A model generated the notes under the pieces. That model made no database searches and was not told the origin of the DNA. It saw only the letters and a list, made by a program, of their open reading frames with translations. The position numbers and the translations under genes were made by a program. This document shows positions 8,541 through 18,921 of a stretch of 64,000 nt of DNA, one piece after another (the stretch's first letter is position 1; each line of letters opens with the position of its first letter). The stretch covers positions 1 to 64,000 of the forward strand of contig JAIQGC010000032.1 in assembly GCA_020072805.1 (NCBI GenBank). The letters run 5' to 3'. This DNA is from Terriglobia bacterium (lineage in GTDB: Bacteria > Acidobacteriota > Terriglobia > Acidiferrales > UBA7541).

Positions 8541-9482
8541 CTACTCGCCAAATTTTTCTCCGCCCGCCAGGCGCATTCCGCTGGCGAACTCCTGCGCCGA
8601 AATGCGTTTGCGCCCTTCCAGTTTGACGCCGCTCAGCTGCAAAAGTGTCCCGCCGCCGCACACTACCCGCAATTCCGCGTTGCTTCCCAGTATCCGCCCC
8701 GGGCCTTCTCCCGCCGGCGCCAGCGCGTCGCTCAGCGGCGCGCCCCATACATGGCAAATCTGCCCGCGAAACGTGGTGAACGCCCCCGGCCACGGGGCCA
8801 GCCCGCGCATGCGGTTGAAAATCTCCCGCGCGCCCATCTCCCAGCGGATTCGCCCTTCCTCGCGCCGCAGCAGCGGCGCATTCGTCGCCGTGCCCGCATC
8901 TTGCGCCCGCGGCACGATCCGCCCGTCGCGCAGGCCCCGCAGCGTCTCCGCCATCAGCGTCTTTCCCGCCTCGGCCATGCGCGCGGCCAGTTCCGGCGCC
9001 GTTTCCTCCGGGCCGATCTCCATCTCCTGCCGCAAGAGCATTTCGCCGGTGTCCATGCCGGCGTCAATGCGCATCGTGGTCAGACCTGTACGGGTTTCGC
9101 CGTTCAGGATGGCGCGGTTGATCGGCGCCGCGCCGCGGTATTTCGGCAGCAGGGAGGCGTGCAGATTGATCCATCCGTGCCGCGGGATGCGCAGCAGTTC
9201 CTCGGGAATAATCTGCCCGTAGGCGATGATCGCCACAACGTCCGGCGCAATTTGTTCGAGGAATTCGCGCGCCTCCGGCCGGCGGATTTTTTCCGGCTGG
9301 TAGACAGGAATCCCCGCCGCGAGCGCCGCCTCTTTTACTGGAGAGAAGGAAATCTCCTGGCCGCGCCCGCGGGGGCGGTCGGGCTGGGTGATGACCGCGG
9401 CAATTTCGAATTCGGGAAGGGAATGAAGGTATTGCAGTGCGGGAACGGCGAACTGCGGAGTGCCGCAGAAAACGATGCGCAT
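8541..9482 (-). CDS. fmt: Methionyl-tRNA formyltransferase
   Basis: Fmt formylates Met-tRNA-fMet with 10-formyl-THF. From ATG at 9482 the protein is 313 residues and begins directly with the family sequence MRIVFCGTPQFAVPAL. An open frame continues 17 codons upstream, but the family N-terminus argues against using it. The formyl-THF site is seen in AYGQIIPEELL and the catalytic Asn-His-Asp region in GWINLHASLLPKYRGAAPI with MRIDAGMDTGEMLL. The C-terminal tRNA-binding domain follows from about residue 205. It lies 44 bases downstream of def, its functional partner, and the substrate initiator tRNA gene is in this same window at 59.0 kb. Confidence 0.97.
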   Translation of the reverse strand: MRIVFCGTPQFAVPALQYLHSLPEFEIAAVITQPDRPRGRGQEISFSPVKEAALAAGIPVYQPEKIRRPEAREFLEQIAPDVVAIIAYGQIIPEELLRIPRHGWINLHASLLPKYRGAAPINRAILNGETRTGLTTMRIDAGMDTGEMLLRQEMEIGPEETAPELAARMAEAGKTLMAETLRGLRDGRIVPRAQDAGTATNAPLLRREEGRIRWEMGAREIFNRMRGLAPWPGAFTTFRGQICHVWGAPLSDALAPAGEGPGRILGSNAELRVVCGGGTLLQLSGVKLEGRKRISAQEFASGMRLAGGEKFGE

Positions 9483-9526
9483 GGGGCCTGACCCGGCCCT
9501 GCCGGGATTCTCGCTGCGCCCGGCGC

Positions 9527-10090
9527 TCACCACTCCCCTTGTTTGCGAAGTTTCTTGATTTTGCGGCGGATCAGGTCGCGCTTGAGCATGCTCAGGTGCT
9601 GCAAAAACAGAATCCCGTTCAAGTGGTCGATTTCGTGGCAGAACGCCCGTGCCAGCAGGTCTTCGCCGCGCATCTCGAAAAACTCTCCGCGCGCGTCCTG
9701 CGCCCGCACCGTCACGAATTGCGGCCGGATCACGTAGCCGCGGAAGCCGGGAATCGAAAGGCAGCCTTCCTCCTCCCGCTTTTCCCCTTCCGCGTGAATG
9801 ATCTCCGGATTGGCCAGCACGATGCGCGCTTCCGGATTTTTTCCGCCGGTCACGTCCACCACCGCCAGGCGTATGCTCTTGCCGATCTGCGGCGCCGCTA
9901 GCCCCACGCCCTGCGCCTGATACATCGAGGCAAACATGTCCTCGCAGAGGTCCGCGAACTCCGCGTCAAAGCGCTCCACCGGCGCCGCGCTCTTCTCCAG
10001 CACCGCGTCGCCGTACTTCACGATGGAATAAATCTTCGGCTGCCGCTGCGCCATTTCCCGAATCTCAGTATTCGTCAAGTTGCCGTCCAT
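9527..10090 (-). CDS. def: Peptide deformylase
   Basis: Def removes the N-formyl group from nascent proteins. The three motifs are complete: GVGLAAPQIG (motif 1), EEGCLSIPGF with the metal Cys (motif 2) and the HEIDHLNG zinc motif (motif 3). I chose ATG at 10090 because GGAGGA lies about 12 bases upstream. It makes def overlap the end of aroC by 26 bases. ATG at 10054, ten bases after the aroC stop, is the main alternative and would remove 12 residues. The protein has about 187 residues with the first start, typical for type I deformylases. It is probably cotranscribed with aroC and fmt. Confidence 0.95.
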   Translation of the reverse strand: MDGNLTNTEIREMAQRQPKIYSIVKYGDAVLEKSAAPVERFDAEFADLCEDMFASMYQAQGVGLAAPQIGKSIRLAVVDVTGGKNPEARIVLANPEIIHAEGEKREEEGCLSIPGFRGYVIRPQFVTVRAQDARGEFFEMRGEDLLARAFCHEIDHLNGILFLQHLSMLKRDLIRRKIKKLRKQGEW

Positions 10091-11231
10091 AGCCTTCGAA
10101 ATTCCTCCGTGTCTCTCCCAGCGAATCCCCTCCAAATTTTTGCAGAAAAGCATCCGCCAGGACAAGCGCCACCATGGCCTCTGCCACCACTCCCGCCGCC
10201 GGCACCACGCAGATGTCCGAGCGCTCGTAGGCCGCCTTCACCGCTTCCTTGCTGTTTACGTCCGCCGTTCCCAGGGGCGTGCGCAGCGTGGAAATCGGCT
10301 TCAAGTGCCCGCGCACCACCACGTCTTCGCCGTTGGTGATTCCGCCTTCCAGGCCGCCCGCGCGGTTCGTTGGCCTGCGAAAGCGCCGCGCACCGGGGTC
10401 ATAGCGAATTTCGTCCTGCACCGCCGAGCCGTAGCTGGCCGCGCCCGCGACCCCCGCGCCGATTTCCACTCCCTTGACAGCCTGAATGGACATCACCGCC
10501 TGGGCCAGCCGCCCGTCCAGCTTTTCGTCCCACTGCGCGTGGCTGCCCAGCCCTACCGGCACATTGCGCGCCACCACTTCAAAAACTCCGCCCACCGTAT
10601 CGCCCTTGCGCAGCGACTGGTCCACTTCCGCCTTCATGCGCTCTTCCGTCGCCGGGTCCACGCAGCGCAGCGGCGAATCCAGCTTTGCGCACACCGCCTG
10701 AATCTCCTCCCAGCTTGCCGCGCGCTCCATCCGCACCGGTCCCACCGCCGTGACGTGGCTAGCCAGTTCGATGCCGAACTCCCGCAACAGCAATTTTCCC
10801 AAAGCGCCTGCCGCTACCCGCGCCGCCGTCTCCCGCGCGGAAGAACGTTCCAGAATGTAGCGCGCGTCATGCAGGTTGAATTTCAGTCCCCCGGCCAGAT
10901 CGGCGTGTCCCGGACGCGGCGCCGTCAACCGGCGTTCGTCGGTGGCCTCCCCACCTTCCACCGGAAGGGCCTTTTCCCAATTGGCCCAGTCGCGATTCTC
11001 GATGCGCAGCGCGATGGGCGCGCCAATGGTCTTCCCGTGGCGCACCCCGGCGAAAAACTCCGCGCGGTCCTTCTCAATCTTTTGCCGTCCACCTCGCCCG
11101 AACCCCAATTGCCGCCGGTGCAGCTCGTGGTTCACGTAGGCCACTTCCACCGGCAGCGAGGCCGGCAGCCCGGAAACCCACGCCAGCAGCGCCTGTCCGT
11201 GCGATTCTCCCGCCGTGTAAAAACGCAGCAT
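10065..11231 (-). CDS. aroC: Chorismate synthase
   Basis: The 388-residue protein catalyses the last step of the shikimate pathway, anti-1,4-elimination of phosphate from EPSP, using reduced FMN. Signatures include the N-terminal FYTAGESHGQALLAWVSGLP, the RPGHADLAG motif, RSSARETAARVAAGALGK, and the C-terminal SDICVVPAAGVVAEAM. The N-terminus starts one residue after Met with the conserved aromatic/Thr-ALA-GESH type arrangement, which supports ATG at 11231. The length is within the 360-400 residue family range. It is the first gene of the minus-strand run toward def and fmt and is divergent from mlaE. Confidence 0.96.
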   Translation of the reverse strand: MLRFYTAGESHGQALLAWVSGLPASLPVEVAYVNHELHRRQLGFGRGGRQKIEKDRAEFFAGVRHGKTIGAPIALRIENRDWANWEKALPVEGGEATDERRLTAPRPGHADLAGGLKFNLHDARYILERSSARETAARVAAGALGKLLLREFGIELASHVTAVGPVRMERAASWEEIQAVCAKLDSPLRCVDPATEERMKAEVDQSLRKGDTVGGVFEVVARNVPVGLGSHAQWDEKLDGRLAQAVMSIQAVKGVEIGAGVAGAASYGSAVQDEIRYDPGARRFRRPTNRAGGLEGGITNGEDVVVRGHLKPISTLRTPLGTADVNSKEAVKAAYERSDICVVPAAGVVAEAMVALVLADAFLQKFGGDSLGETRRNFEGYGRQLDEY

Positions 11232-11404
11232 CTACCGGGCTCTCCTTTGATGGACCGCTCTCGTTCGCTTCGTTTCTGTATTTAGTGTAGCCGCAGCCGC
11301 GCGCACCGTCCAGCGCGGGTTGCACCGCGCTTCGCGGCCCCACTTGCACTTGACGGGATGCAGCGCCAACGATACGCTTCCCGCACGGACGCTTAGGACG
11401 TTCG

Positions 11405-12253
11405 ATGGCCGTGGCCGATTCACCATTCCAAATTGCCGCGCAGGAGAGCAAGGAACCCGCGCCTCCTACTGTATTCGAGCAGTTGAGTGCCGCGGCCAAG
11501 CGCACTATCTTCGCCGTTCAGGAGTATTCCCGCCTTTCCTTCCGCTCCCTCGCCAACCTCGTCGGCGGTCCCTATTACATTCAAGACCTCCTCGAACAGA
11601 TGGATTTGATCGGCGTCGGCTCGCTGCCCATCGTTCTGCTGACCGGATTTTTCATCGGCGCCGTCATGGTTCTGCAGACCGGTTCGCAGTTCACGCGCTT
11701 CGGGCAAACCGCCCTCACCGGCGATGTCGTGGCCATCGCCCTCGTCCGCGAATTGGGCCCGACTATCACTGGCCTGCTCGTGGCCGGACGCTGCGCTTCG
11801 GGCATTGCCTCCGAACTCGGCTCCATGCTGGTCACCGAACAAGTGGACGCCATGCGCGCCATGGGCACCGACCCCAGCCGCAAACTGGTCACTCCCCGCG
11901 TCATCGCCTCCTTCTTGATGCTCCCCCTGCTCGCCTCCCTGGCCGATTTTGTCGGCTTGGTCGGCGGATCGGTCATTTCTGTTTTGTCCCTCCGTCTCGA
12001 CGTCACCCAATTCTGGACCCGCGCCATTGATGCCCTCGAATTCAGCGACGTCATGCAGGGCCTCGGCAAATCCTTCGTTTTCGGTTTCATTCTGGCCACC
12101 GTGGGCTGCTACAAGGGTCTCTCCGTTCGCGGCGGCACCCAGGGCGTCGGCCGCGCCACCACCGCCGCTGTCGTCGTTTCCTCGGTGCTCATCATCGCCG
12201 CTGATTTCTTCCTCTCCAAAATCGCCCTCTTCCTCTCCGGCAAGGTTTTTTAG
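11405..12253 (+). CDS. mlaE: MlaE-type phospholipid transport permease
   Basis: The 282-residue inner-membrane permease belongs to the MlaE/YrbE family, which forms the ABC core for lipid trafficking between the inner and outer membranes. After a soluble N-terminus it has hydrophobic segments at about 75-98 (SLPIVLLTGFFIGAVMVLQ), 175-205 and 225-280. The family coupling region ALVRELGPTITGLLVAGRCA-type and the loop MRAMGTDPSRKLVTPR are clear. It is the first gene of an mlaE-mlaF-mlaD set on the plus strand, with no mlaB or mlaC nearby. Third codon positions are strongly C-rich, in contrast to plus-strand genes beyond 28 kb. Confidence 0.93.
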   Translation: MAVADSPFQIAAQESKEPAPPTVFEQLSAAAKRTIFAVQEYSRLSFRSLANLVGGPYYIQDLLEQMDLIGVGSLPIVLLTGFFIGAVMVLQTGSQFTRFGQTALTGDVVAIALVRELGPTITGLLVAGRCASGIASELGSMLVTEQVDAMRAMGTDPSRKLVTPRVIASFLMLPLLASLADFVGLVGGSVISVLSLRLDVTQFWTRAIDALEFSDVMQGLGKSFVFGFILATVGCYKGLSVRGGTQGVGRATTAAVVVSSVLIIAADFFLSKIALFLSGKVF

Positions 12254-12431
12254 CCGCATTTCTCCGGCAGGGGCACGGCATGCCGTGCCCCTGCCAGCGT
12301 CAGCACTATCTTCTCGTCTCGTCGTGAGAATTCCCGTTCTGGCACTCGCTCATTCACAGCCGGCCGTGGCGATTCCGGCCTGCGCAAACTCTTCTTCTTG
12401 TTATTTCATCCCCAAGGGCAATTTCTTTATC

Positions 12432-12437
12432 TATAAT
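12432..12437 (+). promoter_or_regulatory. Possible -10 element (TATAAT) before mlaF
   Basis: A perfect TATAAT lies 12 bases before the mlaF ATG, inside the 196-base gap after mlaE. No convincing -35 hexamer is found 16-18 bases upstream. If used, the transcript would have a leader of only a few bases. It may give mlaF-mlaD their own promoter, but this is tentative. Confidence 0.3.
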
Positions 12438-12449
12438 CAAGGCGCTCCC

Positions 12450-13253
12450 ATGAACTCCTCACGCCCCGCCGATGCCGTCGTCTCCATCGAGAACGTCCGT
12501 CTCGGCTTCGAAGAAGGCGATGTCCTGCGCCAGGTTTCCTTCGCAGTGCAGCAGCGCGAGACCCTTGTGCTCCTCGGCGAAACCGGCTCCGGCAAGACTC
12601 TTACTCTCAAACTCGCCGCCGGCTTGCTCCGCCCCGATTCCGGCCGCGTCTCTGTCCTGGGTCAAACCGTCTCGGAGATGAGCGAGGACGACCTGCTCGA
12701 TTTCCGCCGGAAAATCGGCTTCGTGTTTCAGGAGGGCGCCCTGTTCGATTCCCTCACTGTCGCCGACAACGTCGCCTATCGTCTGCGGGAAGACCGCATG
12801 GATGAGCAGGAAATCGAATCTCGCGTCAGCGAAATTCTGCGCTTCGTCGAACTCGAACACACCTCCGATCTCCTCCCCTCCGAACTCTCCGGAGGCATGC
12901 GCCGCCGCGTCTCCATCGCCCGCGCCCTCATCAACCGTCCTCCCGTGGTCCTTTACGATTCCCCCACCGCTGGCCTCGATCCTGTCACCTCCCAAACCAT
13001 CATTACCCTCATCCTGCGCCTCCGCGATCTCTATGGCGTCACCGCTCTCCTGGCCACGCACCGCCTCCAGGACGGCTTCGCCCTGGCCAATTTTCGCTTC
13101 GACCCCGAGTCCAACCGCGTCCTTCCCGCCCGCGATTCCGCCGCGCAAGGCACGCGCTTCCTGGTCTATCGCGACGGGGAGGTTTATTTTGAAGGCAGCC
13201 CGGAACTTTTGGCCGCTACAAGCGATCCCTACTTGCGCAAATTTCTGGTTTAG
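12450..13253 (+). CDS. mlaF: MlaF-type ABC transporter ATPase with altered Walker B
   Basis: From ATG at 12450 the protein has 267 residues; the longer open frame upstream is noncoding. It has Walker A GETGSGKT (about residues 41-48), the Q-loop FVFQEGALFDSL, the signature LSGGMRRR, and a D-loop AGLDP. MlaF powers the MlaE permease. The Walker B region reads VVLYDSPTAGLDP: the usual catalytic Glu after the Asp is Ser. H-loop His is present in LLATHRLQD. The C-terminal 50 residues include an insertion rich in Arg and Pro before VYRDGEVYFEGSPE. The gene is 44 bases upstream of mlaD and clearly in the same operon. Confidence 0.9.
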   Translation: MNSSRPADAVVSIENVRLGFEEGDVLRQVSFAVQQRETLVLLGETGSGKTLTLKLAAGLLRPDSGRVSVLGQTVSEMSEDDLLDFRRKIGFVFQEGALFDSLTVADNVAYRLREDRMDEQEIESRVSEILRFVELEHTSDLLPSELSGGMRRRVSIARALINRPPVVLYDSPTAGLDPVTSQTIITLILRLRDLYGVTALLATHRLQDGFALANFRFDPESNRVLPARDSAAQGTRFLVYRDGEVYFEGSPELLAATSDPYLRKFLV

Positions 13254-13297
13254 GCAATAAACGTATCCAGGGAACGGGCCGAAGAGGAGAAGCACTG

Positions 13298-14383
13298 ATG
13301 GCACAGCGAAAACAATTGTCCTGGACCGAACTTCGCGTCGGCCTTTTTGTGCTCGTGGGCCTCGCCGTTCTTGCCGCAGGCATCTTCTATGTCACAGGCG
13401 CGGGCGTGCTCGGCCCCAAATATCGCCTCAAGACTTATCTTCCCGAGGTCGCCGGCCTCACCACCGGCGCCCCTGTCAGCCTCGACGGCGTCGAAGTGGG
13501 CAACGTGGAATCCATTCGCGTCAAGCCCCGCGTCCACGGCCAGCCTCCCGATAAGCTTCACAATATTGAAGTCGTCATGCGCATCGACCGCCGCTCGCAG
13601 GACGATATCCTCACCGACTCCAGCGCCAGCCTGGTCACCGAAGGCCTCCTCGGCAACCGCTACGTCAACATCACCCGCGGCCTCACCGGCATCCCCCTCA
13701 AGGAAGGCCAGGAAATGAAAGGCGTCGAGGAAAAAGCCATGAAGGAAGTGGTGCAGCGCAGCGCCGACCTCCTCGGCAACCTCAACGCACTTTCCCAGGA
13801 CGTCCGCGACCTCATCAAGGGCGTTCAGCAGGGCCGCGGCTCGCTCGGCAAGATCCTCACCGACGACAAAGCCTATACTCGCCTCAACAGCATTCTCACC
13901 AAAGCCGATCAGATGGTCGGCAATATTCAAGCCGGCCAGGGCACTCTCGGCAAACTCGTCGCTTCCGATGAACTCTACCAGCGCGCCAACAGCGCCGTCG
14001 GCCGCGTGGACACCATGCTCGGCGACATCCAGGGACAGAAGGGAACTCTCGGCAAACTCATCTACGACCCCAGCCTTTATAACAACGCCAAGGAATCTCT
14101 CGAAAAAAGCAACGCCCTGCTCACCGACGTCCGCGCCGGCAAAGGCACCCTCGGCAAACTGGCCACCGACGACACTCTCTTCATCAGCCTCCGCGACACT
14201 TCCAAAAATCTGGCCTCCGCCACCGCCAAGCTCAACGACAACACCACCACCGCCGGCAAAATGTTCAGCGACCCCAAACTCTATGACAACCTCTCCGGCC
14301 TCACCGGCGACCTCCGACTCCTCGTCGGCGACATCCGCCAGAACCCCAAGAAATTCCTGCGCATCAAACTGGGGCTCTTCTAG
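13298..14383 (+). CDS. mlaD: MlaD-type MCE domain lipid-binding protein
   Basis: The 361-residue protein has an N-terminal membrane anchor (LRVGLFVLVGLAVLAAGIFY, about residues 11-30), one MCE domain (YLPEVAGLTTGAPVSLDGVE... IGNV-type motif seen as VEVGNVESIRV) at about 45-145, and a long C-terminal region. The C-terminus contains a repeated motif of the form GxGTLGKLxxDxxLYxxxN occurring at least five times (for example QGRGSLGKILTDDKAYTRLN and QAGQGTLGKLVASDELYQRA). Such repeats are common in MCE proteins and are likely helical, possibly building a tunnel. It is a periplasmic component working with MlaE/MlaF. The gene converges on a lysophospholipid transporter. Confidence 0.92.
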   Translation: MAQRKQLSWTELRVGLFVLVGLAVLAAGIFYVTGAGVLGPKYRLKTYLPEVAGLTTGAPVSLDGVEVGNVESIRVKPRVHGQPPDKLHNIEVVMRIDRRSQDDILTDSSASLVTEGLLGNRYVNITRGLTGIPLKEGQEMKGVEEKAMKEVVQRSADLLGNLNALSQDVRDLIKGVQQGRGSLGKILTDDKAYTRLNSILTKADQMVGNIQAGQGTLGKLVASDELYQRANSAVGRVDTMLGDIQGQKGTLGKLIYDPSLYNNAKESLEKSNALLTDVRAGKGTLGKLATDDTLFISLRDTSKNLASATAKLNDNTTTAGKMFSDPKLYDNLSGLTGDLRLLVGDIRQNPKKFLRIKLGLF

Positions 14384-14447
14384 CGCTTTGCCCAACTTCT
14401 GGCCGAAACAGGAATGCTCTTAACTGAAAACTGACGACTGAAAACTC

Positions 14448-15710
14448 TTACCTTCCCAGTTCCGGCAACATACCCCAAAGCACCCCGGCCATCACCACCG
14501 TAATCCCCGCCGCAATCACAAACACATGCCCCGGGGCCGGATGTCCCAGCCGAAGCATCCCGTACTGCGCCACCGGCTGCAGGGCGATGCCCACGAACGA
14601 CAGCAGATTCGCCGCCGCGATCATGCGCCCTTTTTCTTCCCGCGCCGGCCGCGCCTGAATCAGCGCATTCACCGGCACCGCGAAAAAGCCCGCGCTGACG
14701 CCCAGCGCCACCAGCAGCCACAGCACCGCCGCGAATCCCAGCCCCGGCCACGCCAGGAGCAGCGACAACCCGCTGATCGCCATCATCGCTGGCAGAATCA
14801 TCCCGTGCGCGATCCTCTCCCTGGCCGCATAGCCCGCCGCGAAGCTCCCCACGCCGATCCCCAAACTCAAGCCCGCCAGCAGGTAGCTGCTGTGCACCTC
14901 GTCCACGCGCAGCACGTCCGTGCTGAACAGGACGATATTCAGCAGCAGCAGGGAAGCCAGAAACCAGAAAAACGTGTTGGCCGTCACCGCCGTGATCAGA
15001 AAGCGGTCCCGCCCCATCGCCCGCACCACCCGCAACAGGTTCCCCGCCCAGTTCCACGAAAATTCCCGGTAGGGGTCCGCCGCGCGCAGCCGCGGTATCC
15101 CCAGGCTGCTGGCAATTCCCGCCACGGACAGCGCGATCAGCAGCATCCCCGAATACAACTGCCGCCCCGCAAAATGATGCGCCAGCAGTCCGCCCGCCAG
15201 TGTTCCCAATATCGCCGCAAGAAACGTGGTCAGCTCGATGATGCCGTTGCCCCAGGAAAGCCGGCGCAGCGGCAGCAGCTCCGGCAGCAATCCATACTTG
15301 GTTGGTCCAAAAATCGCCGCCTGCGAACACACCAGGAACAGCGCCACTCCCGCGTAGATCAGATGCCCGCCGGCCAGCGCCCACGCCGCATAACCCATGA
15401 TCCCCAGTTCCAGAAATTTCGTCCGTACCGTGATCGTGCGCTTGCTGTGCCGGTCCGCGAAATATCCTCCCGGAATCGAAAAGAAAATAAAGGGCAGCGA
15501 AAACAGCAGCGGCACCACCAGCACGAACAGAAAATCCCGCCGCTCCCGCGGCAAGCCCGCCTGCAGCACCAGGAACCCGATCAGCCAGCGCAGAGCGTTG
15601 TCGCTGAACGCCCCTTGAAACTGGGTGATCGTCAGCATCCAGAACCCGCGCAGCGAACGCTGCCCGGACAAGGAACTGTCTTCGCCGGAATTCACCGCCG
15701 TCCTGTCCAT
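14448..15710 (-). CDS. MFS transporter of the LplT lysophospholipid type
   Basis: The 420-residue polytopic protein has about 12 hydrophobic segments. The N-terminal half (FWMLTITQFQGAFSDNALRW, then GGYFADRHSKR in the MFS loop 2-3 and FGPTKYGLLPELLP) resembles LplT and the membrane part of Aas fusions, which flip lysophospholipids inward for re-acylation. No acyltransferase domain is attached. Its 3' end faces mlaD 64 bases away, so lysophospholipid recycling and Mla transport are genetic neighbours here. The start is ATG at 15710; a later start is unlikely because the charged N-terminus precedes the first helix as in the family. Confidence 0.82.
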   Translation of the reverse strand: MDRTAVNSGEDSSLSGQRSLRGFWMLTITQFQGAFSDNALRWLIGFLVLQAGLPRERRDFLFVLVVPLLFSLPFIFFSIPGGYFADRHSKRTITVRTKFLELGIMGYAAWALAGGHLIYAGVALFLVCSQAAIFGPTKYGLLPELLPLRRLSWGNGIIELTTFLAAILGTLAGGLLAHHFAGRQLYSGMLLIALSVAGIASSLGIPRLRAADPYREFSWNWAGNLLRVVRAMGRDRFLITAVTANTFFWFLASLLLLNIVLFSTDVLRVDEVHSSYLLAGLSLGIGVGSFAAGYAARERIAHGMILPAMMAISGLSLLLAWPGLGFAAVLWLLVALGVSAGFFAVPVNALIQARPAREEKGRMIAAANLLSFVGIALQPVAQYGMLRLGHPAPGHVFVIAAGITVVMAGVLWGMLPELGR

Positions 15711-15948
15711 AAGTCCGCCGAGTCTATCCGCACAGAATCAATGGAGCAAGCGGCAACAAAATCGCCCCCAATCGGGCCACCCGGTGCTAGAATCCGCTCC
15801 AGCGGCGTCCGGGTTTTATGCTGCAACTGTAACCACCGGACGAAAATGCCGCGCTGCGTGGTGGCACGGCGGATGCGCAAACCGTGATCGCAAAAAGTAA
15901 ATTGCCCATCCCGGGTCTGCTGTTCCGCTCAGGGAATGGACGGAGGCC

Positions 15949-16296
15949 ATGATGTGGAAACTGTTTGCCGCTTGCGGATTGCTCCTGGTGATTCTCTTGC
16001 CTGTTCGCGCTGCCGACGACGCGCAAGCGCTCTTCAATGCCAAATGTTCGCCCTGCCACGGAGTGAGCGGAGACGGCAAGGGTCACGCAGGCCTCAAAAT
16101 CAAACCGGCGGACCTACGCTCCGACGCTGTGCAGAAACTCACCGATGAAGAACTTTTCAAGACCATCGCCTACGGCGTGGGCCACAAAGAATATCCCCAC
16201 GGCTTCATCGAGCGCGGCTTGAACGCCGAACAGATTTCCGGCTTGGTCGTCTACCTGCGAAAATTCGCCAGACCTACGAAAAAAGCGGGAAAGTAA
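15949..16296 (+). CDS. Small exported monoheme cytochrome c
   Basis: The 115-residue protein has a signal peptide (LFAACGLLLVILLPVRAADD) and one heme-binding motif, CSPCH, at about residues 34-38, followed by GVSGDGKGHAG as in class I cytochromes c. The C-terminal helix GLVVYLRKFAR is also typical. The mature sequence contains no Met at all, so the usual sixth ligand is missing; the place where it would be reads YGVGHKEYPHGF, and a His could take the role. The start may be ATG 15949 or 15952, which makes no difference to the signal. It is a single gene followed by a strong terminator. Confidence 0.85.
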   Translation: MMWKLFAACGLLLVILLPVRAADDAQALFNAKCSPCHGVSGDGKGHAGLKIKPADLRSDAVQKLTDEELFKTIAYGVGHKEYPHGFIERGLNAEQISGLVVYLRKFARPTKKAGK

Positions 16297-16351
16297 CCAG
16301 TTCGCGCGCACTCTTCCGCATTTCCGTGCGCGGCCGCACGCCGCAAACGAA

Positions 16352-16390
16352 AAACCCCGCTTCTTAGAAAGAAGAAGCGGGGTTTCTTTT
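16352..16390. terminator. Bidirectional intrinsic terminator
   Basis: A perfect 14-base-pair stem (16352-16365 with 16372-16385) around a 6-base loop has a T-run on the plus strand and an A-run on its left flank. It lies between the convergent cytochrome c and ligM genes and can end transcription from both. Confidence 0.9.
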
Positions 16391-16411
16391 TGTTCCATTC
16401 GCGGCTGTTGC

Positions 16412-18331
<1,920 letters not shown>

Positions 18332-18335
<4 letters not shown>

Positions 18336-18634
18336 GAGCCCGCTTGCTCCTCGCCCTCGTAGGGAAATTCCCGGATCATCCGCACGCAATCCCCCAGCGC
18401 AAGATACATTGCCGTCCCCCATCCGCACGGCACGAACGCGGCCGTCTTCTGGTTCACGGCCTTGTCCGCCTCCGCATAAAAGCGCATGCGTTGCCCCGGC
18501 GGAGGCACCGCAAACTCTTTCACGGTAATCCCGAATGTCACGCTGCCCCCCGCCTGCTTTTTCACAATCGAAAAATGATGCAGCTGCAGCAACTCCTCCG
18601 CCGCATCCGACTGTATATATTCCCAATTCTCCAT
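18332..18634 (-). CDS. Conserved-looking 100-residue protein upstream of STAS gene
   Basis: I do not recognise the family. The protein starts MENWEYIQSDAAEELLQLHH, has a middle segment of beta-like sequence (AGGSVTFGITVKEFAVPP) and then FYAEADKAVNQKTAAFVPCG, with no signal peptide or membrane helix. It has one Cys pair (PCGWGTAMYLALGDCVRMI). Its stop overlaps the GTG start of the STAS gene, so the two are coupled and probably work in one signalling switch. The start ATG at 18634 is the first in frame. Confidence 0.65.
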
Positions 18635-18717
18635 CTAGCATCTCCCGCCGTCTCAGCCTTGTCCGTTGCGCATACTAGGCCACCACCCCACTCAAGTCAA
18701 CCGCTCCGCCTCCTTCT

Positions 18718-18767
18718 TATGTAGCGCCACCTGGAAATTATCCTGACTCGGTCGGGAGGTGGCATCT
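18718..18767 (-). repeat. Dispersed palindromic element
   Basis: Read on the minus strand the ends are AAGATGCCACC and GGTGGCGCTACATA, identical to the copy at 44080-44110 but with a different, longer middle. It lies in the intergenic region between the STAS pair and the DinB gene. Confidence 0.7.
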
Positions 18768-18849
18768 TGCTCTTTTTCTCCATAACCAAGTATCCCGGCC
18801 GGAAAACCAGCATCCCCCATCTTCCTTTCAACTTCCCCCCGCCCCATAT

Positions 18850-18878
18850 TTCCAACGCCCCGGCTCAACTGGTATACT
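18850..18878 (+). promoter_or_regulatory. Possible promoter of the DinB gene
   Basis: An extended -10 (TGG then TATACT at 18873-18878) is preceded after 17 bases by a weak -35 (TTCCAA at 18850-18855). It sits 43 bases before the DinB-protein ATG. The -10 is good and the -35 poor. Confidence 0.4.
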
Positions 18879-18921
18879 CCGCCAGCCAGTAGCCAAATCA
18901 ACCCAAGAAAGCGAGCCTTCC

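Noticed and set aside
14397-14447. Possible terminator between mlaD and the LplT-like gene
   Set aside because: The sequence has repeated AACTGAAAACT-like words but no stem with a T-run.
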